From contig JALBUN010000001.1 of the NCBI GenBank assembly GCA_025174535.1, positions 1,116,001 to 1,180,000 of the forward strand: a stretch of 64,000 nucleotides of DNA, written 5' to 3'. The stretch's first letter is position 1. Every line of letters begins with the position of its first letter. Positions 51,161-64,000 of the stretch are shown piece after piece. Position numbers and translations under genes: made by a program. This DNA comes from Cantharellus purpuraceus (lineage: Eukaryota > Basidiomycota > Agaricomycetes > Cantharellales > Hydnaceae). Below the pieces are notes generated by a model, which was not told where the DNA came from, did no database searches, and was given only the letters and a program-made list of their open reading frames with translations.

Positions 51161-52110
51161 GATTCCTGTAAAAATATGTGCAATTGTTAAAGAGGAGGGT
51201 CTAGAGAGACGTGTCACGCCACTGACCTGCGAGCTTTCATCTGAGGACCCAGTGCATCATGAACCCAGTGCATCATGATGGTGGTTGAAACTAATTGAAA
51301 GAAGTAGAACTTGAAGCCTGTGATAGCCCAGAATAGAGCATCTTTGAAATCAACATCGTAAGAACTTCCATTTTCAAATCCAGAGAGCTACTGGTTGCAC
51401 TGATTGGTCGAAGGCACATGAACCGCCCTCCAGGCCTACAGAGTAATGGCGTGACGACATCATCTTGGATCACATACAGTCTTCAAGTGGTCCAGGCAGT
51501 GCAGGTCGTTACTATGCAAATGAGTCAGACAGGAATCCATCTCAAGTCGTCCGGAGTACTTGTGGTACTACAGAGATTCCTCAAGAGCATCTGACTCGGG
51601 GGTTTTGGTAGGATGAGCTGAGGTAAGGCTGAACGGCTAAGGAAAAGGTAGTGAACATACATGTGGCTTGTACCTGGAAAATGCATCTAAGTATACTACA
51701 TGTGTTACACCGTGACAAATGACTAGGACCTGAAAGCTAGGACTAAGGTCAGAAATTAGTACAGCTGACCTGCTCGGAGATATACCAGAGACGTTGGCCC
51801 ATGTTGACTGTTGCAGTGGGGTGCAAAACAGAGACCAGTGCCATAGTGCAAAAAGCAGCTAAAGGACTAGAAGCGAATCTGGTACCACTGGACGATAACA
51901 GAAAGTTGACGAGACAGGTGAGGCAGAGGTGAGCCCAAGCTAGCTAGATACGGACCCTGCCAGTTAGAGAACTTGATAGTTCATCAGAAATCCAAAATTG
52001 AATTCTGACTCTCGCTGACAATAATTGTACAGTGTTTTGGAGGACTATTGCAATAAAGAATACACTTGCAACGCTGTAAATGCCTGAGGATATCTGTTAC
52101 CTTGATACCA
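51161..52110. other. Intergenic region between the seven-TM twins
   Basis: About 950 bp with only short frames. A 16-bp unit beginning ACCCAGTGCATC is tandemly duplicated near 51247-51278. It holds the promoter of copy 1 and the 3' flank of copy 2. Confidence 0.45.
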
Positions 52111-53473
52111 CTATTCCACCACTTCCGTAAGTGAGGATGTAGATTCGGTACCCTTCAACTTGTTGTCCTTTCGCCAGAAGCACCATGCACGCAATAAGTC
52201 CTTGCGAAAGAATATATATTAGTCTATGATACTCATTCACACATATACTTACAGATCGCGTCCCAAAGACCAAGAATGTAAGCAGTGGTACTGAGTGTGA
52301 TAAATCAAATTATGAGGACCATTTACAGAAAGAATAGTATGAGACTCACGGCAGGCGAGGACAATATTGGGCAGCATACTTGTTGACTTTGCGATGAAGG
52401 CGAGGCATGTCCTAAAAGATAGGTCATATTTGTCTTGTGTATCAGCTTTCAAGGGTATGTAACACGCACAACAATGCGATCACGCTACAAATTAAGACCA
52501 CCAGGGTACGGACTAGAACAGATAGGGTGAGGCCAGTTCTTGAACCCAAGGCTCGAAAGGCCTGCCAATGCCGGTGAAGCGTAATGGCAGTCAGTGCTTC
52601 ACAATAAGCGCATTGAGTAATGTCTCCATAGAGCGTTACACCTCTCTTACTCTCTACCACAAGCGAACAAATAATAGCAATGCCCGAGATCCCTGCAGAA
52701 AGATGGGTGCTGTGGATTTCAATTGGTTATCGGGAGGGCCAGATAATCTGATAAATCTCTTACATAGTCGATGAATTAATAGTGCAATAGAGCGTAGACC
52801 GATGAACATGCTGCGGATGAGCATTTGCCAGCTGATGTTGTAAGCTAGTTAGTTCCAGGCAGATATAAACAATACTGATGGTTACTGTAAATGCTACTAT
52901 AAAGACTATTATGAACACAATATACGGCACGGCTAGCATCTAGGTGACATGGTCCGATTATACAGCAATTGTCACTGGCAATGGAACTACAACCTACAAC
53001 GATGAGACGTAGCCTGGGCCAACGAGAATTGTCCCCATGAACACATTCTACCAGGACATCGTACAGCTAAACCACGACACACTGTCAAACAGAAGGAAAT
53101 AACCATAGATAGAACTTACGTGGAGGACAAAGGCAAAGAGCGACACTCCGACCATGGCAGGTGAGCCATAGATCATCGCACTCTGTGTCACGCACAGGCG
53201 GAACTCCGGGCTTGGATTCGACACCTGACCTACGTACAGCCTGGAAATTCAGGTCAAACAATCCGTCAGAAACCAACAAAGGGAGGGAGAAACTGACAGA
53301 AGAGTATATGCCAGAGTATAAAGCATCCATGTGATACAGAAATTGATGAATACAGCATGTCTCTTGATGTGGCGTGACAGAAAAACAGTGGACAAGATGA
53401 GCAACATTCCAATATGTCCTCCTAGCACCAAAAGACTGAGGAAGGCGATCTGGGCGTCCGAAACTACAGGCAT
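52111..53473 (-). CDS. Seven-transmembrane protein, tandem copy 2
   Basis: Begins at ATG 53473 and ends at TAG 52111. Supported exons include 53473-53298, 53240-53120, 53066-52998 and 52939 to about 52871, then exons near 52831, 52680 and 52570, and a last exon 52200-52111. Hydrophobic helices: AQIAFLSLLVLGGHIGMLLI, VFINFCITWMLYTLAYTLL, MIYGSPAMVGVSLFAFVL, YIVFIIVFIVAFTVTISI, GISGIAIICSLVV, LVRTLVVLICSVIALL and MLPNIVLACLPLLTFLVFG. The motif RHWQAF corresponds to RHWRTF in copy 1. Here the intron after SLVVE has a normal GTAAGA donor and 54 nt. The donor of intron 4 has two in-frame choices (39- or 57-nt intron). Function is unknown; receptor-like topology is inferred from the seven helices and the family. 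Confidence 0.75.
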
Positions 53474-54192
53474 GACTTCTTTGACAAACTATTGTTCGTC
53501 GAACTTGTTCCCAACGAGAGGTGTAGTCATGAACATACCACTGACTCGCAGACTTTCAATTCAGCATCCAGTGCTTGGTAACTCGGAAGAAAGAAAAGGC
53601 TTGTAAACCAGAAACCCTGTGGCGTCGCGATACACCATGGAATACCTTTGTCAGCTCGACCGGTTGGCCACAGGGTACCTAGTTAATGATTGCCACGATT
53701 CCCCTTGGATACAGCTCATTATCTATATCATAGTCAAAGGTGGCTGAAGCGCTGAATGGGTTTGGCAGGCAATAAGTCAACTGCATCACCGGGGGCTGTG
53801 ACCGCATGAGAGAATATCAGCGACATGCTGGTTTCGCTCACTACACTTACGTCCTTTAGACTGTATGAATCAGTTTCAGACGTTCCATGTAAGTTGTCAT
53901 TATGGAATTGCCTTTGATGTGATATCTGTTCAATAGATTTACTGGTAGCTTTTCACTAACCGCGTAGTTACTATCATCAACTGAGGAGAATCATCTTTAT
54001 TCCAGTAGTATCTGCTAAGTTCTGCAGTTCAATGGAGAACGCCGAAACGTGCGCGCGTGCTTGAACAGCCAGATCGCGGTCATGGCTTGGCACATTTGGC
54101 GTCGCTATAAATAGCACGTGGATTGCGGCGCCGCCGACCGCGTGCTCAACTCAACTCTACAAGAGTTACAATGCAACGGTCTCTACTAACAA
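53474..54192. other. Intergenic region with a TATA box
   Basis: About 720 bp. The left part is the promoter of seven-TM copy 2. A TATAAATA at 54106-54113 followed by a GC-rich stretch marks a likely plus-strand promoter for the small frame at 54193. Confidence 0.45.
54106..54113 (+). promoter_or_regulatory. TATA box upstream of a small ORF
   Basis: TATAAATA lies 66 bp before ATG 54172 and 87 bp before ATG 54193, the spacing seen for the ene-reductase gene. The downstream product is uncertain. Confidence 0.45.
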
Positions 54193-54375
54193 ATGTCTGA
54201 TTTCCCAAGGAAAGCCGTTCCCCATTGGTGTCCCAAACTTTCTTTCCCAAGACAGCGTCTGGAAGATGTGATCACTCCTGGCCGTTCTGAATGGCACAAT
54301 GCATGTCTGATGACCGTTTCCCAATCTACTATGGCGTTAGAGGTTCAGTTAGAACCCTGTAGTGTACACCAGTAG
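54193..54375 (+). CDS. Small hypothetical ORF overlapping the IPI1 3' end
   Basis: A 60-codon frame (MSDFPRKAVPHWCPKL...) sits downstream of a good TATA box. Its last 31 bp overlap the end of the minus-strand IPI1 coding region. No signal peptide or domain is visible. A 33-nt splice from ATG 54172 would give an alternative N-terminus. It may be noncoding; listed because of the promoter. Confidence 0.25.
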   Translation: MSDFPRKAVPHWCPKLSFPRQRLEDVITPGRSEWHNACLMTVSQSTMALEVQLEPCSVHQ

Positions 54376-57272
54376 TCTGCATCTTCTGTACCCTCCACTG
54401 CATCATCCACGGCTATCCTTAATGGGTCAGCCGTGTCAGCATCTTGTAGAAGCACTGCAGTGACATTCAAAGCAAGTCTACGGAGGCATAGCCACTGCTT
54501 GAGTTTTGTGAAGGGTCCTAGGATCTTCCCTTTCTCTGGGTGCACAGTTGCGAAGTACGGAATGAGACGCGAGCGAACGTGTTCATATGTCTGGCATGAA
54601 TTATAAGGTGCTAATGAAGAGGCAGAAAGTAGATCGTTACGTACAGGGATATCGAAGAGTGCAGCGCGACGTTGAGCGATGCGGAGGAGTAACCGTAAAA
54701 TAGCCTGGTTGCGGTGAGCCCGGATATCACATGAGGACTCGGACCAACCTCTGTTAATGATGGATTGCTCATTCCAACTTCCCAGAGAACTTTCGGGAGC
54801 TGCCGATACCATTCCCTGAACTGCTGAAGTTCATCTGCTGTCAGAGACTTGACCAGTCCTTCACGCTGGCTATACAGCTGAATGATTCACAGCAGGTGAG
54901 CGCAAGCCATCAGACGACCATTGTACATACCAAGATCAGCAACCCAATGAATTGTGTAGCCACTCCCTTTGAACTCGATTTCGAGGACGTGTGAAGAGCG
55001 TGATTGATGCACGCAAGGCGTATCCTCGAGGAAATGTGAGCGCTGTCCATGGTGGCTTGATATTTAACCAAAGACCATATTGTCGGCAGGAGCACCGTAT
55101 AGGCTGATGCAGTCAGAGAATATCCAAGAGGTTGAGAGACCGATCTCAACTTGACATTGATTAATTCAGGTGGCATCAATTAGTTCTAAAAACCTTTCCA
55201 TACCTCTCCATCCAATGCCCTAATGACATATTCTCTCACTCTGTCGATCTGAGTTGACAATGCTTTACCTTGTTTGGATTTCGAAGGGGCATGGGCTTTC
55301 AAGTTGGCGTTCGTTGGAGGAAGCTGCGATGCTAGCAAAGCGAGAGAGGTCAACTCGCAATATGCGAAACTCAGGTCGCGGGAAACCTCCTCAGACTGAA
55401 AGAGAAACATCTGGTGTCAACCTGCATACACGGTTTCAGTGCATGACTGTGAGGGCTTGGATACCTGTGTCTCTCCGTTTTCAGGAATCCACGGTAGATA
55501 AGTTGACATGTAGCCTAACAACGTTGTGAGCTCTTCAAATGCTACTGAGCGAGCATCAGCAGGCTTGGATGTTGCTTCAATACATATTCATAGATTGAGA
55601 TGCTCATTCAGCTCACCAGATCAGTAGCTCGAAATATTGTGCCATATAGGCATCCAGCAATTTGCGCAACTGAAATGGCCAGTTGTGCGTTGAAATCGTC
55701 TGCTGATGCATTAGCACCGAATATAACGGGGGCAACATCCAACCAGGTGGATACTAGGATTTGATGCAGCGTGTGGGCTAGACGCTAGGTGGGGGCGACA
55801 CCAATTAATAAAGCCACATAGTCGAGAAGGCGTGCACTGACGGCAATGCGTGAGGTGATGGAGTTGAAGTGAGACGCCTCGGTGAAATCTTTCATCAAAA
55901 TGTCGACAGCTTCGCCAACTTCTCCTAGCTTGCTTAAAGAAAAATCATCGCTATCCAGGCCCCAAGCGCAATCAAGGGGTCCAACAAAATCCTCCACACT
56001 TGGCTGACGTATTGTATCAGACCATTGAATATCACTAATCGAATTGTCGGATATGGTGGCATGATGGGGATGGATCAGGGAGCAAAATGAAAGGAATTCC
56101 GCGTGAGTTGAAAAAGATGAAGCCATATACCAAAAGGAAGAGGCTGATTCAGATTGCGAGAGTGGAGGCGAGATTGCTTTCTTGAGAAAAGAGGAAAGCG
56201 ATGATAATACCACAAGCTTAGACTTCGAAAAAGCATGACATCAGTGATTGCACCTTTCTCCCATACAGCAACTGACATTAGGGGAAAGTGTTACACTTGA
56301 AGTCGGCGCATCGTCTGCATGGTCAATTTGGACATGGATTCGAAAACAAAAAGAAAGAGCCAAACCTTGATGTCCTGTCCAAAAATGGGATCCAGCGTTA
56401 AGTAACCCCAAGTAACCTTCGAGGACACGAGCGCCGGTACTCTGTGGTACACTCCAACTGTGTGTGACCATCTCTGGAGTGAGATCTAAGAGCAAATCTA
56501 GGAATCGGACAGCGTCGATCCGAATCGCGGGAAAAATATGGGTCTGAGCAGATGTAATGAACAAAATTAAGACAGGAATATGAGGACGGATTTTGTGCTG
56601 AAAATTAGGTTAGTTAATAGGATTTGGTCTGCATCAGAAATATTGAAACCAACTATTGGCACTTGTCGAAGGAACCACGCAGTAAAGGTCAGAAGAACTT
56701 TCCTAACTTCTGCGTCCTAATTCATGGTGAGTGATACATTGAATTAGTCACGCTATGATTAGTACCTCATCCCCGACTACTCGGGCACACGCTTGAATAA
56801 TAGATGCTAGAGAAGTCTCAATCATTCCCGGGTGAGTATCCAAAAGCTCCCGGAGGCCCCATATTGCGTCTAAGAGGTTTTACATAGTGAACGAATGCAT
56901 TGATTGGTGTCTCATACCTTTTCTTGTGGTGGGGTTGTAGTGCTTCAAGTGGAGAAGCAAGTCATCGAGAGTGAGGTTGCGGCGAGTCGTGGGCTTTGAA
57001 GCATTCTTTTCCTGACCAATGGTCTGATGTGGTACAGCGATAGCTTATTAATTATATAAATATGAAGTTGCATTATACTTTGACAAATAAATGAACTAAC
57101 AACGAGCCTTAAACGACGTATCAATAGCGTTGTTCGCGACCTGTTTCCCTTTGCCTAGTTTGAGCTTTGCTTTCTAGACGTGTGGTTGATCAATATGGTT
57201 ATGCAATTGGAGATTCGGACTCACTGAGAAGTCAGCAACCTTGTCCTTTTTCTTCTTGCTACTTTTTGGCAT
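54345..57272 (-). CDS. IPI1: Pre-rRNA processing protein Ipi1 (TEX10 homologue, Rix1 complex)
   Basis: The N-terminal exons 57272-57225, 57173-57101, 57043-56918, 56869-56766, 56716-56654 and 56597 to about 56390 join in frame. They show the Ipi1 start (MPKSSKKKKDKVADFSKAKLK), LKLGKGKQVANNAIDTSFKA, SIAVPHQTIGQEK, NLTLDDLLLHLKHYNPTTRKDAIWGLREL and a HEAT-like helical array (VFPAIRIDAVRFLDLLLDL-type). About eight further short exons continue to the stop at 54345; I traced their frames but not every splice site. The expected length is about 850-900 residues. Ipi1 works with Rix1 and Ipi3 in late maturation and ITS2 processing of pre-60S ribosomes in the nucleus. Introns are 48-57 nt. Confidence 0.88.
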
Positions 57273-57673
57273 TTTTTGCAATCAAATTTGGAACCCCGCC
57301 CCCACTGATGCTCAAGCGCTCACGCCGGATGACGTCACGACGACTGGATGTGCTCCTTGAGCGAAGTAATTTAAGGTCAACGAATCTGTGCTCTCAGCTG
57401 TAAACGGCGTAATAGTTACTTTCAACAGCATTTAATGCAATCGTGGATTCATGGGGCAGGATGGGCACATCAACTGGCAGACCGAACTTGAAGCTGTAGG
57501 CTAGTGTACAGCTAATTAGCTAGCAGGACCGAACCAGCATAGCCGTTCATGAAGGATCGCGATTGCGACCCTGAAGGTGCCGATCTACCACTCGCAACAT
57601 ACTCATTCTCCACCTAGAAAATATTTACGTTTAGAGATCTATGTAAGTTTAATCCATCCACCCTGGTCTTAAT
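57273..57673. other. Intergenic region between IPI1 and the aminotransferase
   Basis: About 400 bp holding the IPI1 promoter and the 3' flank of the aminotransferase gene. Nothing else recognised. Confidence 0.5.
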
Positions 57674-59383
<1,710 letters not shown>

Positions 59384-59676
59384 TGTAAAGAGAAGTACAC
59401 TAATTTTCAGGTGCGAAGAGGTAATAGACCGGTGAGGGTTGACGCCGACACGGCGCTGCTCCGTCCACGGGGTACCGCTTTGATACTCATGTATGCTTGC
59501 CAACATTATTATTATTACTTCACTGTTCAGGCAATAGGGCCTTCAGGCTCAAAACTGCGTTGCTCGCTGCGTGGCCCAAGCTAGTTATAGTTTCTGACTT
59601 AGCTAGAGCCACAGGCGCCGTCCACGTGAAAAGTGTGACTTGCCTCTTTTAACTTTCTCTCTATTAACCCTTAACC
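59384..59676. promoter_or_regulatory. Divergent promoter of aminotransferase and aspartyl-tRNA synthetase
   Basis: 293 bp between the start codons of two aspartate-using genes. It contains pyrimidine-rich stretches near both starts (CTCTTTTAACTTTCTCT before the synthetase ATG). No consensus operator was identified. Confidence 0.5.
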
Positions 59677-61829
59677 ATGGCCGATGCTCAGCCAACGTAT
59701 GATGGGATATTAATCTGTAAAGTATCATATTCATGTGTTTTTGTTCATCTAGTGACGCTCCGGGTCCATCTAAAAATGAGCTAAAAAAGCGTGCAAAAGA
59801 GTTAGAGAAGGAGAAGAAGAAGGCTGAGAAATTAGCTAAAGAGGCTGAGATGCAGAAAGCAAAAGCTGCTGCAGAAGTTGTATGTCTACTGCGGCTTCAA
59901 TTACACGCGCAAATCATTGCTGAGTACAGCTTACCAGGACTACGCAGGTTAGTCTACTCAACGTAGTCGGCCATGCATCAGCACGAGATGAGTCACTAAC
60001 ACCATGTTAGTGCAATTCTATGGCAAGTTACCTTTGAATCAGTCCGGTGAGCGATCAGGTGCGATATATCCTGTCACGTCCCTTCTTTAAATTGCTGAAC
60101 ATTGAGGTTACTTAGGACGAAAGCGCATAGCCATCGCGTCTCTCGTTCCTGCCCAAGAAGGCGAGGTTGTCTTCTTTCGTGCGCGTGTCAGCACTTCCCG
60201 TGCCCAGGGTAGCAAGATGGTTTTCTTCAACCTTCGCCAACGAACCAATTCCATCCAAGCGCTCGTCGTGGTCTCCCCTGACAAAATCTCAAAGCAGATG
60301 GTAAAATGGGCCGGTGCCATAGCCGATGAGAGTATTGTTCTAGTAGAAGGGGTTGTTCAGCTCCCCAAGGAAGAAGTGAAGAGTGCGAGTGTGAGCAATG
60401 TGGAGATTTTGATCAGCCAGGTGAGGCATGAAGGTAACTCGATGGTCACAGCCCTAACACATCCTCTTGATAACCCCCCAGCTTCACGTCGTGGCTGCTC
60501 CAGAGTCACGGCTGCCGTTTTCCATCGAAGACGCGTCGCGACCGGAAAGTGAGTTTGAAAAGGAAGACACGCAGTTTACCAAGGTGCTATTGGACACGCG
60601 ATTGAACAACAGAATCATTGATTTACGAGTCAGTCTATCAAGCCACACCTTTTGCTTTGAATCTCATTCACGATATAGACACAAACGAATCAAGCGATTT
60701 TCAAGGTGCAATCAGCCGTCACCGACCTCTTTAGCTCTTTCCTACGCTCTCAGGGGTTCACGGAGATCCACAGTCCGAAACTGCAAGGCGCAGCTACAGA
60801 GTCTGGTGCTAGTGTCTTTAAGGTTAACTATTTTAAAGGTACGACGCTATTCTTCGTCCTCACGTACTTTCTGACACGTGGACAGGCGATGCGTACCTTG
60901 CACAAAGCCCACAACTTGCCAAACAGATGTGTATCGCTGCAGATATGGAGCGTGTTTTCGAGGTCGGTCCTGTCTTTCGCGCAGAGAATGCCAACACACA
61001 TCGCCATATGACCGAGTTCATTGGCCTCGATCTCGAGATGGCTTTTGAGGAACACTATCATGAAGTCATGGACCTCATAGATCAGATGCTCTTGTCTATC
61101 TTCCGCGGATTAAAAGGGCAATACGCGAAGGAGATTGAGGAGATTGAAAAACAGTTCCCAGCTGACGAGTTCAAATGGCGAGAGGGTCCGGAAGGCACAC
61201 TGAAGCTCACGTTCAAAGAAGCTGCTGATCTTCTGGCGGCCGACGGAGTAGATAGAGATATACTGGATGACATCAAGTGAGTGATTGGGCCCTTTCAGGG
61301 TTTCCTACTGAAGAGATCAAATTTAGTACGGAAAACGAGAAGCGACTCGGGAGAATTGTCAAGGAGAAATACGACACCGACTACTTCATCATAGATAAAT
61401 TCCCTCTTGAGCTACGTCCTTTCTACACAATGCCCGACCCAAATGACCCCGTACGCCACTCTGCATATGATTTGAGTATTCGCTTATCATTTCTCGTAGA
61501 CGCTCTCAAATTCGTACGATTTTTTCATGCGTGGCGAAGAGATACTCTCGGGCGCACAGCGTATCCACGACCCCAACCTGCTAATCCAGAAAATGGAGAT
61601 GAAGGGAATCGAACCTTCTTCTATGCAAGGCTATGTTGACGCATTCAGGCTTGGCTGCCCACCACACGCTGGTGGCGGTATTGGTGCGTTTAACTCTTGT
61701 TACTTTTGTTTTGGACTATTTACTCACTGGAGTACAGGCTTGGAACGTGTGATCATGCTCTTCTTGAAGCTGAATAATATTCGACGGGCCTCCCTATTTC
61801 CCAGAGACCCTAAGCGATTAGAGCCGTGA
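59677..61829 (+). CDS. DPS1: Aspartyl-tRNA synthetase, cytosolic
   Basis: Eleven exons, 59677-59696, 59753-59879, 59938-59947, 60011-60046, 60116-60420, 60482-60628, 60679-60838, 60886-61276, 61327-61450, 61500-61683 and 61738-61829, give 531 residues. An N-terminal Lys/Glu-rich helix ([20 protein letters not shown]), typical of eukaryotic cytosolic enzymes, precedes the OB-fold anticodon-binding domain ([21 protein letters not shown]). The class II catalytic core follows: motif 1 region [21 protein letters not shown], motif 2 [35 protein letters not shown] and motif 3 GGGIGLERVIM. It charges tRNA-Asp. Exon 3 is just 10 nt and exon 1 only 20 nt. Introns are 47-69 nt. Confidence 0.96.
59938..59947 (+). 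other. DPS1: 10-nt micro-exon of the aspartyl-tRNA synthetase gene
   Basis: GACTACGCAG flanked by TTACCAG and GTTAGT. It codes Asp-Tyr-Ala plus the first base of Val and links AAAEV to [11 protein letters not shown] in frame. Confidence 0.8.
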
Positions 61830-62452
61830 CGAGATGCATATAAACTTTCCCAGTTAGGTCAGATACCTGTAGACTCTGGTTGGCCCTATGGCTAGCAATT
61901 CAACTTTAATCACATTAATGATTGGGATCAAGCGTGTTCCAAGTTGCTGCTCACCGCCGAGTACTACGAGTATTAGTGGACTTGCAACCTCTTCGTAACC
62001 AAACCACGCGGTCTTGCATTTGAAGGAGTTTCCTACCTGAATCATTTCCGCAAGCTTTCGAGATACGGTCTTTTCAACAGTCGAAGATGGATAATGCATC
62101 CGTGACTGCCTCGGTAAGTATACCGGTGTCGGCTAGTAAAGGGTACATCAATCCATTTAAGGAAACTTCATACATTCATCCCAGAACCACTACTGAGCAC
62201 ACAAACTCATTTTTGTCTCGAACAATGTCATATCTGTTTAAAACGAGGTTCGGCTTGGAAGGGCCTTGATTCTGGACGGACGGCATACCAGGGCGCGCTG
62301 AAACACACACCCCTCTTCCAAACGAATGTTGGTAGCAACTTAGTTCCTCTAAACTTCGATCCCAAGCGTTGATGCATAAATTTGCACCTGCACCCGAAGA
62401 TCTTCATGATGTCGAGTGCGTCGCTGCTCCTCATTTTGTATTACAACTTACA
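61830..62452. other. Intergenic region, about 620 bp
   Basis: 3' flank of the synthetase and promoter of the DUF6533 gene. Only short frames; nothing recognised. Confidence 0.5.
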
Positions 62453-63992
62453 ATGGCCTTTCGTAGTTTTATCAGTTTTAACGCAGCACTTTCTGCCTGG
62501 GGTGACTATCAGTATTTAAATGATGGATGAAAGCTCATATTTTCACCATCGCAGTGATTGTGTTCTACGACCGCCTTCTCCAACTGGATCGTGAGGTGGA
62601 CCTCGTCTGGATGCGATTGTCTCTCCCACGCATCCCTCTTCCGACGATTTTGTACCTCTTGACTCGGTTCATGCTTCCCATCGCGTTTCTCATCAATATT
62701 AGCAACGATCTCAAAGCCCTCCAGGCAAGTGCATACAGCTTGATATTTGCCTTATTCTGACTGGTCCGCAGTGAGTGATCAATTAGCTTTTCTCCGTTGA
62801 AAAACTGCTGAGAATTTGACGATACTTTGAAGGTCTCCTTCCCTTCGTGAGGTTAAGCCTGTAGTTGAGTGGCTAATGGTCACAAGCCAGTGCATCATTG
62901 CAGGTTGCTTGTACCTAATACCGAAGTATGCATCAAAGCTGACTGTCGCTGCCTTCAGTGGTCTTGGGGGTGCGCACATACGCTATTTGGGGACGCAATC
63001 GCCTCGTCCTTGCTCTCCTTTGCCTCACTGGCTCCCCTATACCTGTCGCCGGGATCGTGTGTTTGTCTTTGCATCTAAATTATTCGTAACTCACGTTATA
63101 ATATACTGCAGTTTCTGGCTACCTCATTTAGTAAAGGGTCACATTCCCAATTTCTTATACATTCGACAGTCCCGTTCAGTACGCGCCTCACATTCTTTGG
63201 TTTATTCAGTCTCATTTGCAATGGCGGGAAACTTCCCAGGAAGCATGTTGCTGTCATTGATGTCACTAATTTTCGATTCCATTGCGATCGCCCTCACAAT
63301 TACAAAATCTATACAAAGCCGAGGAATGTATCATTCTTCTGGAGGCTTTTTAAATGCGATCCTCCGAGACGGTGGGCAGCTCACTTTCCCGGTATGCGAG
63401 TTATTTATAACCAACTTTATCAGGGTGCATATATTTCTTGTAAGATATCCCCGAGGGCCTTTATCTGCCCGTGTTCATAATTGGTATAGCGCTCTGGCCT
63501 CTATTCAATTGATTAACGTCTTGAGTTTTTGGGTATGCTGCTGCTTCCGATCCATGTCGTGCCTGTCACTAAGTTGACCGTTTTGGATGTCGACACACAT
63601 AGATCGGGCCAGTAAGACGACGATCGATCTTGCCCTCCACAAAAGCACTTGCTGATCCGTGTAACAGAGAATATCCGTTGGTTCCACTACCGCACCATCG
63701 CGCACGTGTGTTGCTTCAGCGTCTCTGGAACCATGCTATCGTTGCTGATCTCACAAACTCTTGTTGTAGAATTGCAGCGGTTTTGACAACGCGCTTTATG
63801 CTGAATCTCCGAGAATTGCACTATGCCAGGTGCTCAACAGGGGCAGGGCTTACCGGAACAGATCGGCTGCTTGACTTTTGTGTGGAATATCACATTGAGA
63901 ACGATTTTGTACATCTGTCCATTAACGCTGAGGAAGCGAGTGTCTTTAAGAGTGTTATAGTTGCTACTTCTGGTGCTATACAAGGACGGTAA
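62453..63992 (+). CDS. DUF6533-type multi-pass membrane protein
   Basis: The first exon 62453-62501 joins 62555 onwards through a 53-nt phase-1 intron, giving ALSAWVIVFYDRLLQLDREVDLVWMR and LPTILYLLTRFMLPIAFLIN, the N-terminal DUF6533 pattern. Further pieces follow family order: VRTYAIWGRNRLVLALL near 62975; MSLIFDSIAIALTITKSI and ILRDG near 63260-63370; and the C-terminal RFMLNLRELHYA with a polar tail ending at TAA 63990-63992. The internal splice sites between these pieces were not all resolved. The end of exon 2 (CTCCAG|GCAAGT) could be another GC donor. DUF6533 proteins are basidiomycete membrane proteins of unknown function, often in large families. The gene lies close to the right edge but appears complete. 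Confidence 0.65.
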
Positions 63993-64000
63993 ACGGTAGG

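Overview
This window looks like nuclear chromosomal DNA from a filamentous basidiomycete, probably an Agaricomycete. Genes sit close together on both strands and are cut by many short GT-AG introns, mostly 46-70 nt, with CTAAC/CTGAC-like branch points just before the 3' splice site. Several families are typical of mushroom-forming fungi: an AusD-like methyltransferase, DUF6535 and DUF6533 proteins, and tandem seven-transmembrane genes. There are no operons, phage features or CRISPR arrays. Most spliced models were built by hand: exons were joined where splice sites, reading phase and family alignment all agreed, and most models close exactly in frame.

Layout. 0-8 kb: the tail of an unrecognised coding stretch, then a 1,638-residue disordered protein with a very long Arg-Glu repeat, then a single-pass membrane protein. 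9-14 kb: an AusD-like methyltransferase, a DUF6535 pseudogene and a two-AN1-finger protein of the Cuz1/ZFAND1 type. 14-19 kb: a small unknown gene, REV7 (translesion polymerase zeta/HORMA) and a QDR-type MFS transporter. 19-25 kb: a ruined SRPK-like kinase next to an intact fructosamine-3-kinase, then a YqjM-like ene-reductase. 25-30 kb: sorting nexin SNX4/Atg24 and an NmrA-like reductase. 31-36 kb: a tail-anchored protein, a LEA-like helical repeat protein and a mitochondrial ABC1/UbiB kinase. 38-49 kb: a 16-exon amino-acid permease facing a giant LRR-DH-PH Rho exchange factor. 49-54 kb: two tandem seven-TM genes. 54-62 kb: IPI1 (ribosome biogenesis), mitochondrial-type aspartate aminotransferase and cytosolic aspartyl-tRNA synthetase. 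62-64 kb: a DUF6533 membrane protein.

The genes do not form one pathway. They mix housekeeping functions (ribosome maturation, translation, transamination, DNA damage tolerance, endosomal recycling, glycation repair) with accessory basidiomycete families. The methyltransferase, transporter, ene-reductase and NmrA reductase are of kinds often found in secondary metabolism, but no core synthase is visible and housekeeping genes lie between them. The most distinctive signals are splicing oddities (8-, 10-, 14- and 18-nt micro-exons, a possible 6-nt terminal exon, three GC-AG introns, three stopless introns of length 3n and one 430-nt intron), the Arg-Glu homopurine tract, two clear pseudogenes and a possible splice lesion in one of the twin seven-TM genes. 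I found no convincing undescribed multi-gene system.
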